From assembly GCA_013360945.1 (NCBI GenBank), contig JABWAQ010000002.1, positions 53,571 through 117,570 of the forward strand: DNA of 64,000 nt, read 5' to 3'. Position numbers and translations under genes: made by a program. The notes beneath the pieces were generated by a model, which saw only the letters and a program-made list of their open reading frames with translations, was not told the origin of the DNA and searched no databases. Source of the stretch: Candidatus Brocadia sp. (GTDB lineage: Bacteria; Planctomycetota; Brocadiia; Brocadiales; Brocadiaceae). Below are positions 9,658-19,425 of this stretch, piece by piece (position 1 is the first letter of the stretch; each line of letters starts with the position of its first letter).

Positions 9658-9938
9658 CTTCTTTCCCCGGTTACCGTCTCAGAAACAGGTTTGCCTTTTA
9701 TCTTTGCAGGTCTAAAAGGGGTTAAGCCGTTCCCCTTTCTGGGAAGCCTTATTTTCCCCTCCCTTGCCAATAATGCAAGTTTTTCTTCAAGCCCGGCATT
9801 TTTTTCTATTTTGTCAACACTGTGAAGCACCGCAATGGGAGTGCCTCTGTCTGTTACGATGATCCTATCTCCTTCCTTTGTAAGTCCCAGATAGTACGTC
9901 AGCCTGTTCTTCAGTTCTCTTACACCCACAATGTGCAT
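9654..9938 (-). CDS. Phd/YefM-type antitoxin
   Basis: A 94-residue protein beginning MHIVGVRELKNRLTYYL, typical of Phd/YefM antitoxins: an N-terminal DNA-binding domain and a C-terminal toxin-wrapping tail (about 55-94). AAGGAGG lies 7 bases before the ATG. It should neutralise the downstream PIN toxin and repress the pair. A 7-base inverted repeat (GCCATTG at 9954-9960, CAATGGC at 9983-9989) just upstream could be part of the operator. Confidence 0.85.
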   Translation of the reverse strand: MHIVGVRELKNRLTYYLGLTKEGDRIIVTDRGTPIAVLHSVDKIEKNAGLEEKLALLAREGKIRLPRKGNGLTPFRPAKIKGKPVSETVTGERR

Positions 9939-10137
9939 AATTCCCTCCTTGTGGCCATTGTAGCTCCATGCTTAAAAATAGTCAATGGCAAAGCCTCCGG
10001 CTCCATTGATCTCTGACATGATTTGATATGGTTGTATCTCACAACGAAAGAACGTGTTTCTATGCCCTTTATTAGGTATGCAAGGAAAAATCCTACAATT
10101 GGCAAATGTAGTAAACACAAAAAAAAGATTGACGTAG

Positions 10138-10157
10138 GGCAAAGTTTTAGCTTTGCC
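10138..10157. repeat. Short hairpin in the vapBC / DRTGG spacer
   Basis: GGCAAAG-TTTTAG-CTTTGCC can form a 7-base-pair stem. The surrounding spacer (9939-10225) holds no convincing gene on either strand. This could be a weak terminator for the DRTGG gene transcribed toward it, but it has no T-tract in either direction. Confidence 0.35.
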
Positions 10158-10225
10158 AGAGGTAACCCCCAAGGATCGCCCTGCGCGAAATGCGTCAGCT
10201 TATTTATGACGCTTACTATGGATGT

Positions 10226-11296
10226 TTATTTCGATAGCCCCATTTGCGCATAAATGGTCTTAAAATCGATTTCCCGCGCTACCACTTCAGCGGCACGCTG
10301 TATCTTAGACCCGGAATGCAAGCTGACGAATCCCGGGAGATTTTCGCAGACTTCGAGGGTATTTGCAGTATCCGCCCGCACCACAAGAATCGGCACGCCA
10401 ATTTCCTGCGCACGGACTAAAATAGAGGCATCTGGATACATTTCACCCGTAAGGATCAGGCACTTCGTGGAGGTTTCGAGGGCGGCCAGCTGAATGTCAC
10501 TACGGTCACCGCCAGTTATGACCGCCTTGTTTGAGACCTTTCGGAAATAACGCAAGGCGCTTTCGACATTCATGGCTCCGATCATGAAATGTTCAATCAA
10601 TTCATCAGCTTTGTCTTCGCAACAAAGGATTTTCCCATGAAGGATGTCGACGATTTCCCTGATTGGCACTGCACCAAGGATCGGGTCCTTTTGAATAATC
10701 CCCAGGGTCGTAATCCCGTTCCCTTTGAGAAACGGAACCAATATCTCCCGTACGTAATCCATTTTTGCCGGGGGAACAAGATTGCACACCACGCCCAACA
10801 ATTGCCCGCCAAGCATTTTTGATGCGTAGAGGAATCCATCGAGCATGTCAATATAGGATTGGAACTTATCGGTAAATATTACCTTCGATCCTGATTCTAT
10901 AATGAAATCCAACTCTGAAAAACGCAGGCAGGTGCCGCCGGAGAGCCTCCCCAGACCCCTGGCAATCATGATATCCTTTCCCTGAGAGGCATGATGGAAG
11001 GCCGTCATCGTTTTTTGACGGATATTCAGTTCCTCACCGTTCATCAGGCGTCGTATGAGATCGTCGGTTATTACCACAGGACAAATCGACTGGAGGGGTT
11101 CATCTACCTGCAACGATTTGGAAAGAAAGATGGCGTCCTCGTCGGTAAGCACGCCTTCAACAAGAGCCGGTGAAAATCCAACGGGCTTAAAGTACCCAAC
11201 CTTGTATCCGTCTTTCTTAAATTTTAATCCCAGACCCAAACAAATTAAGTTCTTTCCGGAAAAGGGCGAAACAGAGGCAATAAATATGGATTTCAT
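10226..11296 (-). CDS. BioD-like P-loop / DRTGG-domain protein (N-terminal phosphotransacetylase-like)
   Basis: A 356-residue cytoplasmic protein. Residues 1 to about 200 are a dethiobiotin-synthetase-like P-loop domain, with SPFSGKN replacing a classical Walker A. Residues about 215-330 are a DRTGG domain, with VITGGDRSDIQLAALE matching the signature region. This two-domain unit is also found at the N-terminus of large phosphotransacetylases, but the catalytic Pta domain is absent here, so it is unlikely to make acetyl phosphate. The next gene upstream on the same strand is an ADP-forming acyl-CoA synthetase, so a regulatory role in acetyl-CoA/acetate metabolism is plausible. The spacer between them carries a C/G inverted repeat. 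Confidence 0.8.
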   Translation of the reverse strand: MKSIFIASVSPFSGKNLICLGLGLKFKKDGYKVGYFKPVGFSPALVEGVLTDEDAIFLSKSLQVDEPLQSICPVVITDDLIRRLMNGEELNIRQKTMTAFHHASQGKDIMIARGLGRLSGGTCLRFSELDFIIESGSKVIFTDKFQSYIDMLDGFLYASKMLGGQLLGVVCNLVPPAKMDYVREILVPFLKGNGITTLGIIQKDPILGAVPIREIVDILHGKILCCEDKADELIEHFMIGAMNVESALRYFRKVSNKAVITGGDRSDIQLAALETSTKCLILTGEMYPDASILVRAQEIGVPILVVRADTANTLEVCENLPGFVSLHSGSKIQRAAEVVAREIDFKTIYAQMGLSK

Positions 11297-11356
11297 GATA
11301 ATTTCCTCTTAAACTGGTATGTTTGTAGTATTATTGTGTAAAATATTTCATTTTTT

Positions 11357-11446
11357 ACAACCCCCTTCACCCCCTTTTCTAAGGGGGAACTTTTCTAAGG
11401 GGAAATTCCGAAATCCCCCTTAGTAAAGGGGGACTTAGGGGGTTGT
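11357..11446. repeat. Nested C/G inverted repeat (REP-like)
   Basis: ACAACCCCCT at the left pairs with AGGGGGTTGT at the right, with inner CCCCCTT/AAGGGGG blocks repeated between them. It is the same style of element as at 88-131. It lies between the acyl-CoA synthetase stop and the DRTGG start and could form a large hairpin in the mRNA. Confidence 0.75.
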
Positions 11447-11465
11447 TTCTTTAACCATGTGTTTT

Positions 11466-11487
11466 GGTTGCGGCAAAGCCGCGCTAG
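11466..11487. repeat. Solo end of the dispersed repeat family
   Basis: GGTTGCGGCAAAGCCGCGC forms a GCGGC-AAA-GCCGC hairpin and matches the outer end of the 115-bp repeats. It runs into the TAG stop of the acyl-CoA synthetase gene, so the element appears to border or supply that stop. Related fragments occur near 30450, 34027 and 45505. Confidence 0.6.
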
Positions 11488-13574
11488 GTAATAGTTATGC
11501 GTGCATCCAATGCCATCGCACCACCCCCTTCGGGGAATACGATCAGTGGATTTATATCCATTTCCATAATCTCAGGAAAATCTGTCACTAACTGAGAAAG
11601 CCTTATGATATTGTCAACAAGGGCATCTGTGTCTGCAGGTCTTTCACCCCGTACACCTAATAAAAGGGGAAAAGATCGAATCTCACGTATCATCTCTTCC
11701 GCCTCATTCAATCCAATGGGCGCTATCCGGAACGTGACGTCTTTCAGCACCTCAATATAAATACCGCCAAGGCCGAACATCAATAAGGGACCAAACTGCG
11801 GATCACGTGACATTCCCAGGATTACCTCCTTGCCACCCGTGATCATCTGTTGCACCAGGACGCCCTTTATTTCTGCAAAGGGCATAAGCCGTCGCGCCTT
11901 TTGCGTAATGTCGCTAAAAAGCCTCCGAACCTCTGCCGCATCCTTTACCCCAACGATTACCCCGCCAAAATCAGATTTATGAAGGATGTCAGGCGAAGAA
12001 ATTTTTACGACAACCGGATACCCAATCTCCTCTGCGGCCTGCACCGCCTCCTGTTCTGATGCGGCAAGGATGCTTTTGGGAATCCTGAAACCATAAGCCG
12101 ATATAACCTGCTTCGCCTCAACCTCACCCAGATATTGGCTTCCTGTTCGTCTTGTTGTCTCAAAGACAGACGCCACCGTTTCCCTTTGAACAGGAATTTT
12201 TTTTATCTCCGGCGCCGGTTTTTTTTGCCATAAGGTATATTTGTACATAGCCTCGACGGCTGATACAGCGCGTTCAGGGAATAAATAATTAGGCACTTTT
12301 CTCTGACACATAACCTTTAAACCCGTTTCAATCCTTTTGCCGCCCATAAAGGAGGTTGCGATGGTCTTATCGGTGCGATTTGAAATCTCACCTACTACCT
12401 CTGCCGTCTTTTCTATTTCTGTCATGGCTTGAGGCGTTAAGATAATAAGAACGATGTCCACGTTGGGATCTTCTATTACTTTTTCAATAACAAATTTATA
12501 CCGGTCTGCCTTTGCATCTCCCAACACGTCGACAGGATTGTATATATTTGCCATAGACGGCAGGGAGGCGCGCAGGACATCTATGGTATTCCTGGAAAAT
12601 GTCGCCATTTCCAGTTTCGACCGTTCTACGGCATCCGCTGCGATAATTCCTGGCCCGCCGGCATTGGTAATCAATGCTATCCGTGGCCCTTTAGGAAAAG
12701 GCTGATGACTGAAAATTCTGGCATAGTCAAAGAGTTCTTCGACCGTTTTTGCCCGCAAAATTCCTGACTGCTGAAATGCAGCATTAAATGCATTTTCAGC
12801 GCCGGCCAACGTCCCCGTATGCGATGAGGCAGCCTTTGCACCCGCCATGGTGCCACCGGATTTTACAACAATCATTGGTTTATTTTTCGTAGTTTTTTGG
12901 GCAGCACGCATGAATGCCGTCCCATCTTTAACCCCTTCCAGATAGCCGAGAACTACCTTCGTGTCTTTGTCCTCATCGATAACCCTAATGAGGTCCACCT
13001 CATCAATATCTGCCTTGTTTCCCATACTGATAAATTTGGAGAATCCAATACATTCAGCCACTGCCCAGTCCAGAACCGAAGTGCACAGCGCCCCTGATTG
13101 AGAAAAGAAAGCAATATTCCCCGGCAAGGGCATATCGGCTGCAAAAGAGGCATTTAAGGCTGATTGCGTATCGATCAACCCAAGGCAGTTTGGTCCGAGC
13201 ATGCGTATCGAGTATTTTTTGATCTTCCGGAGTAATTCCCGTTCCCTTGATGCCCCATCAATGCCGCTTTCTTTAAAGCCGGCGCTGATAACGATAACCG
13301 AGTCAATTCCTTTGTTATTACATTCATCCACCACCCGTCCCACGTGTGGGGCAGGCACAACAATTACGGCAAGATCAATAGTGTTGTGAATTTCCATAAG
13401 GCTGGTGTATGTCTTAATTCCCAGGATATCGTCCGCATGGGGATTTACCGGATAAACCTTCTCCTTGTATCCGTACCTGATCAGATTTTTGAGCAAATCG
13501 TGCCCGACCTTACCCTCTTCGCGGGAGGCCCCAACGACAGCAACTGTTTTTGGTGAAAAAAAATGCTCTAGCAT
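11484..13574 (-). CDS. ADP-forming acetyl/acyl-CoA synthetase (fused alpha-beta)
   Basis: A 696-residue enzyme interconverting acyl-CoA + ADP + Pi with acid + CoA + ATP. The N-terminal CoA-binding Rossmann domain starts SPKTVAVVGASREEGKVG. The succinyl-CoA-ligase-like domain contains SSHTGTLAGA with the phosphorylated His at 252. The C-terminal third (from about 470) is an ATP-grasp domain, with YPVVVKISSPDILHKSD and a second conserved segment GGKEVILGMSRDPQFGP. Bacterial fused forms are about 700 residues. It could gain ATP from acetyl-CoA or re-activate acetate. It starts 3 bases after the AsmA-like gene stop, so the two are probably co-transcribed. AMP-forming activity is excluded by the domain order. 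Confidence 0.92.
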   Translation of the reverse strand: MLEHFFSPKTVAVVGASREEGKVGHDLLKNLIRYGYKEKVYPVNPHADDILGIKTYTSLMEIHNTIDLAVIVVPAPHVGRVVDECNNKGIDSVIVISAGFKESGIDGASRERELLRKIKKYSIRMLGPNCLGLIDTQSALNASFAADMPLPGNIAFFSQSGALCTSVLDWAVAECIGFSKFISMGNKADIDEVDLIRVIDEDKDTKVVLGYLEGVKDGTAFMRAAQKTTKNKPMIVVKSGGTMAGAKAASSHTGTLAGAENAFNAAFQQSGILRAKTVEELFDYARIFSHQPFPKGPRIALITNAGGPGIIAADAVERSKLEMATFSRNTIDVLRASLPSMANIYNPVDVLGDAKADRYKFVIEKVIEDPNVDIVLIILTPQAMTEIEKTAEVVGEISNRTDKTIATSFMGGKRIETGLKVMCQRKVPNYLFPERAVSAVEAMYKYTLWQKKPAPEIKKIPVQRETVASVFETTRRTGSQYLGEVEAKQVISAYGFRIPKSILAASEQEAVQAAEEIGYPVVVKISSPDILHKSDFGGVIVGVKDAAEVRRLFSDITQKARRLMPFAEIKGVLVQQMITGGKEVILGMSRDPQFGPLLMFGLGGIYIEVLKDVTFRIAPIGLNEAEEMIREIRSFPLLLGVRGERPADTDALVDNIIRLSQLVTDFPEIMEMDINPLIVFPEGGGAMALDARITIT

Positions 13575-13577
13575 ACG

Positions 13578-15914
13578 TTAACGTGCATCGTCCCCTGTTT
13601 TCTTGCTTTCGGTATCGGTGGCAGCCTCATGCGATTCCGTTGGCAATACTTCAAACATATTCTTGATAGACCGGGTGAAGGGTTTAAACGGAACCGAATG
13701 TATCTCCGGATTTGAATAGGTGCCTTTGATCTCTACCATCGTCAATTGTTTTCGCACACCCCCCACCACAAAGTCAAAAAGCTTCCCCACAATGGGAAGC
13801 TGCGAAAATAAACCTTTGTTAAATCCGGCAACGACATCCACATGAACTCCCCCATTAAAATTGATATCCCCACGACCGTTGAGTTCTATCGTATCGCTAT
13901 AAACCCTTCCATCCGCAATATGGATTATGCCGTCTTTGACGACAAAGCCTACCTTTGCACTGTGAAAACTTTCCTTTTTTGTTAAACTAAGATTGAGAAA
14001 GTCAAAAACACTAAGGATGATAGGAACCTCTGAGAGATACCCTTCATTCACGTTGATCCTGCCCTCGGCATAAAAATTTTTGGGGTCTGCGCCTGTTCCC
14101 TGGAATTTTACGGTACCGTAAAGCATCCCAGACAACAAACCCCCTGTATTCTTGACCTTTTGCGCCAGTTCTTCAAGCGCGACCCTGGAAAAATTTAATT
14201 CCCCTTCGTATTGAAATAGGCCGGTGTCTGTCTTTGTCTTGATGGATAGCGCCCCTTCCAGATGCCCACCGCAGCATTTGGCATCGATGTGCTTGCTTAA
14301 GAATCCATCCTTATTGAACACCAGTCTTCCTTCTATGCCTGTAAGAGGAATTCGGTGTGTGCCAACCGCGATATCGCAATCCTTGAGGTTAATCTCCAGG
14401 GTATAGTCGTTCTTCTTTTCGCCAAGGCCTTGAAATTGAGCGCTAACATCCACCTTGCCTGCGGGATTCAGGCTCGTCCAAATCTTTTCTCCGATCATCT
14501 TATGGGGAATATTTTTCAAAAAGGACTCTGTAATGGATACGTTCGGGGCATGGAAAGTAAAAATCTTTCGATCGTGAGTCATATCGTACACGCCGTTCAT
14601 CTCGGTAAAAATGGACTGATCACCGCATTGGATAAGACCACTGGCATTTTTAAACACAATGACATTGTTGGCCAGCTTGAACTCTCCATTCACATATGAG
14701 ATGGGCAGGGGAAAATCCACGGGCTTGATTTCTAATCCTTTGCAATTTACCGTCAGGAAATAACTGCGTTCCTGTTTTTCTCCTTCGTTATATTGAAGTG
14801 TCAAACCTACCAGTCCGGACGGCTGCACCTTTAGCCATACCTGCTCGCCGAACGCAGATACATTGTTTAACAGTTCCTGATTTACAAATAAATTAGGAAT
14901 CATCATCACAAAGGTTTTTTTAGACCCATAGAGATCGAACTCTCCGTTGAATTCGGCCTGCGAGGTGCAGTTTCCACGTCTGATATAGCCCACAACCCTT
15001 TTGAGATATACCTTTTCTGTGTTCAATACCACATCACCATTCACATCATACAACAGAAACGGCCAATCTGCGTACATTGCCTCCAGTCCGTTGAGTTTGA
15101 CATTAACGACATAATCCATCTTCTTTTGATTATCCCGATTGTCAAAACTTGCCTTACAGGATGCATTGACTTTCCCCACGGGTTTATAATTATTCCAAAG
15201 CATATTGCCAATATATGGAAACCTTCTCGTAAAGTCTTCGTTCAGCTCAATATTATTTGCATAGGCGTCTATCTCGAGTTTAGGTATACACGGATAAAGC
15301 CTCATGGTAAATGAATAATTCCCTAAAAATTCATCATCTATGTTCCCCTTGATAATAACATCTTTAAAAGAGCCTGCATACGGCAAAAACGTGATATCAA
15401 TTCCCGATAATTTGATTTCCGGACTATTCGTCTCCGGGTCTTCCTTGATATGAATCTTCAAATCCCTGATCTCGATGCCTTGCTTTAATACATCCACATA
15501 GGCTGGCATTCCTATCTTATCAAAGTTTGACTTGATGGCATCAAGGAGCGACCAAATATCTCTTGGTTTTTCAACAGTCAATTCAGGTGCAATGAGAATG
15601 GCATTGCTGATATTCAGTTGCCCTTTTATGAGGCTTTGTGGATTGTGTTTTAAAACAATCTTGGGAATTTTAAGAGACTTGCCCTTTACATCCTCGGATA
15701 TACCATCAAATGAGAGGTTATCTATGGTAATCCCTTCTAAAAAATCCATGTGTGCATGTCCAATATTAGCATCTCCAAAACCTCTCAATGCGCTTAAAAA
15801 ACGACTCTTGACTGCTTCGTCTGAGGTTGCCCGTCTGGCAAGGATATATACGGTTGCTGCTATTCCTATTACAAAACAAACGATAAGCAGGATAATAATT
15901 AATAATTTTTTCAT
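13578..15914 (-). CDS. AsmA-like / DUF3971-type outer-envelope protein
   Basis: A 778-residue protein with one N-terminal membrane anchor (LLIIILLIVCFVIGIAATVY) and a long beta-rich periplasmic region, ending with an AsmA C-terminal-like domain (about 600-740: GTVKFQGTGADPKNFYAEG, then VDVVAGFNKGLFSQLPIVGK). AsmA-like proteins form extended bridges thought to move phospholipids between the inner and outer membranes. The size and anchor fit. The neighbouring synthetase starts 3 bases downstream but is functionally unrelated. A weaker alternative is a secretion-linked TamB relative. Confidence 0.78.
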   Translation of the reverse strand: MKKLLIIILLIVCFVIGIAATVYILARRATSDEAVKSRFLSALRGFGDANIGHAHMDFLEGITIDNLSFDGISEDVKGKSLKIPKIVLKHNPQSLIKGQLNISNAILIAPELTVEKPRDIWSLLDAIKSNFDKIGMPAYVDVLKQGIEIRDLKIHIKEDPETNSPEIKLSGIDITFLPYAGSFKDVIIKGNIDDEFLGNYSFTMRLYPCIPKLEIDAYANNIELNEDFTRRFPYIGNMLWNNYKPVGKVNASCKASFDNRDNQKKMDYVVNVKLNGLEAMYADWPFLLYDVNGDVVLNTEKVYLKRVVGYIRRGNCTSQAEFNGEFDLYGSKKTFVMMIPNLFVNQELLNNVSAFGEQVWLKVQPSGLVGLTLQYNEGEKQERSYFLTVNCKGLEIKPVDFPLPISYVNGEFKLANNVIVFKNASGLIQCGDQSIFTEMNGVYDMTHDRKIFTFHAPNVSITESFLKNIPHKMIGEKIWTSLNPAGKVDVSAQFQGLGEKKNDYTLEINLKDCDIAVGTHRIPLTGIEGRLVFNKDGFLSKHIDAKCCGGHLEGALSIKTKTDTGLFQYEGELNFSRVALEELAQKVKNTGGLLSGMLYGTVKFQGTGADPKNFYAEGRINVNEGYLSEVPIILSVFDFLNLSLTKKESFHSAKVGFVVKDGIIHIADGRVYSDTIELNGRGDINFNGGVHVDVVAGFNKGLFSQLPIVGKLFDFVVGGVRKQLTMVEIKGTYSNPEIHSVPFKPFTRSIKNMFEVLPTESHEAATDTESKKTGDDAR

Positions 15915-15994
15915 TCAACTCCCTTTTTGACTACAAATAATAGTTAAGGTTACTGTCATTGTAAATTTATTTCAAGTTTAAATTATCAAAAGGG

Positions 15995-16159
15995 TTAAAT
16001 AAGCCGGTTGTAAAAATCCTTGCCGTTCTTGAGAAATTGGTTATAATACCAAACCGGGTATGCGTAATCCTCTAACATTTTTTCTCTTAAAACATTTTCA
16101 GATTTGACTTTCAAAAGTTCTTTTTTGTAAAATTCTGAGACCTTCTGCCGATACTTTTT
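15995..16159 (-). pseudogene. C-terminal gene fragment
   Basis: An open frame of 54 codons with no good start, bounded upstream by an in-frame TAG (16160-16162). It reads KKYRQKVSEFYKKELLK and ends with YPVWYYNQFLKNGKDFYN, which is strongly protein-like (amphipathic helix then aromatic segment). It lies in the 400-base spacer between divergent genes, where no intact gene is expected. I do not recognise the parent family. Confidence 0.4.
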
Positions 16160-16328
16160 CTAGTTATTGCAAAAGACTTCCAACCGTTTAACCGTTATAC
16201 AAATAAAAATTTTTAATCCCTTTTTGTGGACATTTTAAGGAAGTTAAGATATTAATAATACCATCCTTCCAAAAGACGCAGGCAATACAAAAGGAACAAA
16301 CACTAAATTTTTGTATGGAGAGGTATCT

Positions 16329-17795
16329 ATGACACTTTCTGATTCTTCGATTATAAACAAAAATTTGGACAGAATAACACTGGAAGCTGAATTTCCGGCT
16401 TATAAAAGCTCTATTAAAAAGGCCTTTGAAGCGGGGCAAGCTCACATTTTAGACTGGTGGGACGAACTAACCCCAACGGAAAAGACGAACCTGCTTAATC
16501 GAATTTCCACTATTAATTTCCCCTTAATAAAAGATCTTTTCAACGACACTCTTTTAAAAGTACCACAACCGGCCCAGGGTAATATAACCCCGCCACAAAT
16601 TATACCCATTCCAAAGGACGATGCTGAAAAGAAAATTGCACAAAGGGCACGGCAGATTGGCGAAAATTCTTTACAGAAAGGAGAAACCGCCATTATCACA
16701 GTTGCCGGTGGGGATGGAACAAGATTAGGAATTAACGGGCCTAAGGGAGTATTTCCAATCACTCCAATTGCCGGGAAAAGTATCTTTCAGCTTCATGCAG
16801 AAAAAATATGTGCCATTCAAAAAAGATATAACATCCAGATACCCTGGTACATCATGACCAGCGAAAACAACTTTCCGGCGACTCAAAATTATTTCCAATC
16901 TCACCAATTCTTTGGGTTAGATTCCCGGCAGGTGCGCTTTTTTAACCAGGGCATGCTTCCTGTCGTAGACCTTCAGGGGAATTTACTGATGGATTCTAAA
17001 TCAACTATCGTAATGAGTCCCAATGGTCATGGGGGTATCATTATTGCCCTCCGGGAAAAAGGTATTCTTGACGACATGAAGATGCGTGGCATTAAAAACA
17101 TCTTCTATCATCAAGTTGATAACGTGTTGATAAAGATTGCCGACCCACTTTTCATTGGATACCATGTAATGGATGGTGCCGAGATGTCACTTAAGGTTGT
17201 AAAGAAAAGCCACCCGGAAGAAAAGGTCGGTGTTGTAGTAAATGTCAATGGTCGCTTACATGTAATTGAATACAGTGAACTGAGCAAAGAGGATATGTAT
17301 GCGAAGAATAAGGACGGGACATTAAAATATAATGCAGGGAATATTGCTATCCACATGATTAGTATTGATTTCCTTGAAAAAATTCATCAGATGGGAGAGG
17401 CGATTCCTTATCATGCCGCTATAAAAAAAGTACCATTCTTTGCTGAGGATGGCAGTATCGTGAATCCAAGGAAAAACAATGCAGTTAAATTTGAAAGCTT
17501 TATTTTTGACATACTGAAATACGTCAGGAAGGGTGTGATTATGGAAGTTATTCGAGAGGAAGAATTTTCACCGGTGAAAAATATGGAAGGAGAGAATTCC
17601 CCTGCCACCTCAAGGCAAGACATGATCAACCTGTTCGGACGATGGTTGCGGAATGCCGGCTTCTCCATTCCTGCAGACCATCAAGGCAATGTTATCGGTT
17701 TGATCGAGATCAACCCTTGCTTTGCCCTGGACGAAGAGGAATTAAGAAATAAGGTAGATAAACATCTGCAGTTTAACGGAAATTTAAGTTTATAA
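16329..17795 (+). CDS. UDP-sugar pyrophosphorylase (UDPGP family; UTP + sugar-1-phosphate)
   Basis: A 488-residue enzyme. The nucleotide-binding signature GGDGTRLGINGPKG lies at 127-140, as in eukaryote-type UDP-GlcNAc/UDP-glucose pyrophosphorylases (UAP/UGP), rather than the shorter bacterial GalU. Later motifs (QVDNVLI, GNIAIHM and FEsFIFD-like KFESFIFDI) favour a UAP1-like UDP-N-acetylhexosamine pyrophosphorylase, but sugar specificity cannot be read reliably. The start is ATG 16329, preceded by GGAGAGG at about 7 bases; an upstream in-frame ATG overlaps that site. It stands alone, with no close downstream gene on the strand. Confidence 0.88.
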   Translation: MTLSDSSIINKNLDRITLEAEFPAYKSSIKKAFEAGQAHILDWWDELTPTEKTNLLNRISTINFPLIKDLFNDTLLKVPQPAQGNITPPQIIPIPKDDAEKKIAQRARQIGENSLQKGETAIITVAGGDGTRLGINGPKGVFPITPIAGKSIFQLHAEKICAIQKRYNIQIPWYIMTSENNFPATQNYFQSHQFFGLDSRQVRFFNQGMLPVVDLQGNLLMDSKSTIVMSPNGHGGIIIALREKGILDDMKMRGIKNIFYHQVDNVLIKIADPLFIGYHVMDGAEMSLKVVKKSHPEEKVGVVVNVNGRLHVIEYSELSKEDMYAKNKDGTLKYNAGNIAIHMISIDFLEKIHQMGEAIPYHAAIKKVPFFAEDGSIVNPRKNNAVKFESFIFDILKYVRKGVIMEVIREEEFSPVKNMEGENSPATSRQDMINLFGRWLRNAGFSIPADHQGNVIGLIEINPCFALDEEELRNKVDKHLQFNGNLSL

Positions 17796-17895
17796 ACTAT
17801 TGCGATTCCAAAAGGTGCGGAAAATGCACTTCATTTAGCACATAATTTACCCGGCTTGAATTTGTTTGATTGTGACTGCGCGGTCTAAGCGCTTC

Positions 17896-19425
17896 TCATC
17901 GGTCTCTGTGGTGAATGGTTTCTTTGGCGCGCGCTTGAAGTTCTTCAATAGTCTTCCTTATCGCCCCCGCCTCCTTATTCTCCGGATCCAATCTCAGGAA
18001 CTCGCGAAAAAAGGATAATGCCTTTTGAACGTCTTTTTTGTAATTAAGATAGATTATCCCCAGATTTTTATATGCATTGGGATAATTGGGCTGAAGCCGT
18101 AATGCCTCCTCAATTTCCATAATTGCCTTGTCGAATAGTCCCTGATTGGCATACACTGTACCCAGGCAACTATGCGCTTATGCATGGTCCGGTTCGTAAC
18201 GGATGGCCAGCTTGAATTCATCTCTCGATGCATCTAAAAGACCTTTCCGGAAATAGGCAAGCCCCAGATTGTTATGTGCCCGGGAACTATTCGGAGAGAC
18301 TTCAAGGGTTTTTGACCAGAATGTAAACTGGTCTCTCCAGACTTTATTTCTCTCTATTGCTAATGGCAAATAAAGGACAGCCGGGACTAATACCAGGCCC
18401 GCCATAACCGTTGAAAATGGCTGGCGGTAATTGGAATTTGAGAGCTCGGGGAGGTGTGAGTGGGAGAGGCGGAGCCCCCCCCTTTCCCATCTCCCCACAG
18501 GACATTTTCTCCTGAAATAACTGAACATGCCTGCCGCCCGATTCCTGTCAAAAGGCATGAAAGAATCGCACAAAATCCCACTGAGGGGAGATAAAGGTAT
18601 CTTTCGGCCATAATGTTGGCTATTGGAATAAGATTCATGGTAGGCGCCAGAATAACCCAAAACCAAAGCATAAAGAAAAATAGATGCCTTGAATGGAAAT
18701 AGCATCTATAGGTAATTACCCCCGGTTACTCCCAAAAAGGCAATACTATACAGGAAAGTTGCGGCAAAAGGGGTTTGCGTGTATGGTATCATATACTCTG
18801 CATTAAAACTAACGGGAAAAAATAGCAGTTTTATATATGACACAAGAATTGTGGGCAGGGTAATGGCCATTTCCTTGGAACACAGCGTCAACAGGTATGA
18901 AACCAGTGAAAGCGGGTATAAATAATTGATGTTCTTCGATTACGGGTTGTGGATTGCAGACTGAATAAACAACAAAAGAGAGCCGAGGAAAAAGACGGCA
19001 GCCAAAAGGTCTTCCCGGCAACTAATTCCATTTACAGCCTCTGTTAATATCGGGTGGACGGCAAAGAGGATACCTGTAAGAAATGAAACGATACTGTTCC
19101 TGGCGATGGTAGAAACTAACAGATAAACAAGCGCTGCACTAATGGCATGAAGCAGGATATTGGTCAGATGAAACCCGATAGGGTTGAGACGCCATATCGC
19201 GTAATCGATGAAATAAGAAAGGGTAACGACGGGGCGATAGGTAACTTCCCCGGAACTGTTAAAATAGTCGTTGGTAAATAATGCCGGAAAATTCCCCCAA
19301 TCTCTGATGAAATAATTATTGGTTATGGTAAAGACATCGTCATAGACAAAGGCGTTGTCGAGTGAATCGAGAAAAGCGATAACCGCCAGTGCACTAACAA
19401 GAAGTATTTGTAGAATCTTTATCAT
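17896..19425 (-). pseudogene. TMTC-like membrane glycosyltransferase / TPR gene, inactivated
   Basis: The 5' part (from ATG 19425) encodes a GT-C-like membrane protein: VYDDVFTITNN, RPVVTLSYFIDY and GFHLTNILLHA match TMTC/O-mannosyltransferase-like bacterial TPR proteins. The 3' part encodes TPR units (SRAHNNLGLAYFRKG; YPNAYKNLGIIYLNY). One frame holds most of it but is cut by in-frame stops: TAA at 18940-18942, TAG at 18706-18708 and TAA at 18178-18180. Between about 18683 and 18400 the homologous frame shifts away and back. A stretch of the membrane domain between TLPTILVSY and IKLLFFP also seems to be missing. It starts inside the end of the upstream permease gene. Clearly non-functional as read. 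Confidence 0.88.

Noticed and set aside
10023..10253. Small plus-strand frame between vapBC and the DRTGG gene
   Set aside because: It overlaps the end of the DRTGG gene, has no ribosome site, and its sequence resembles no family.
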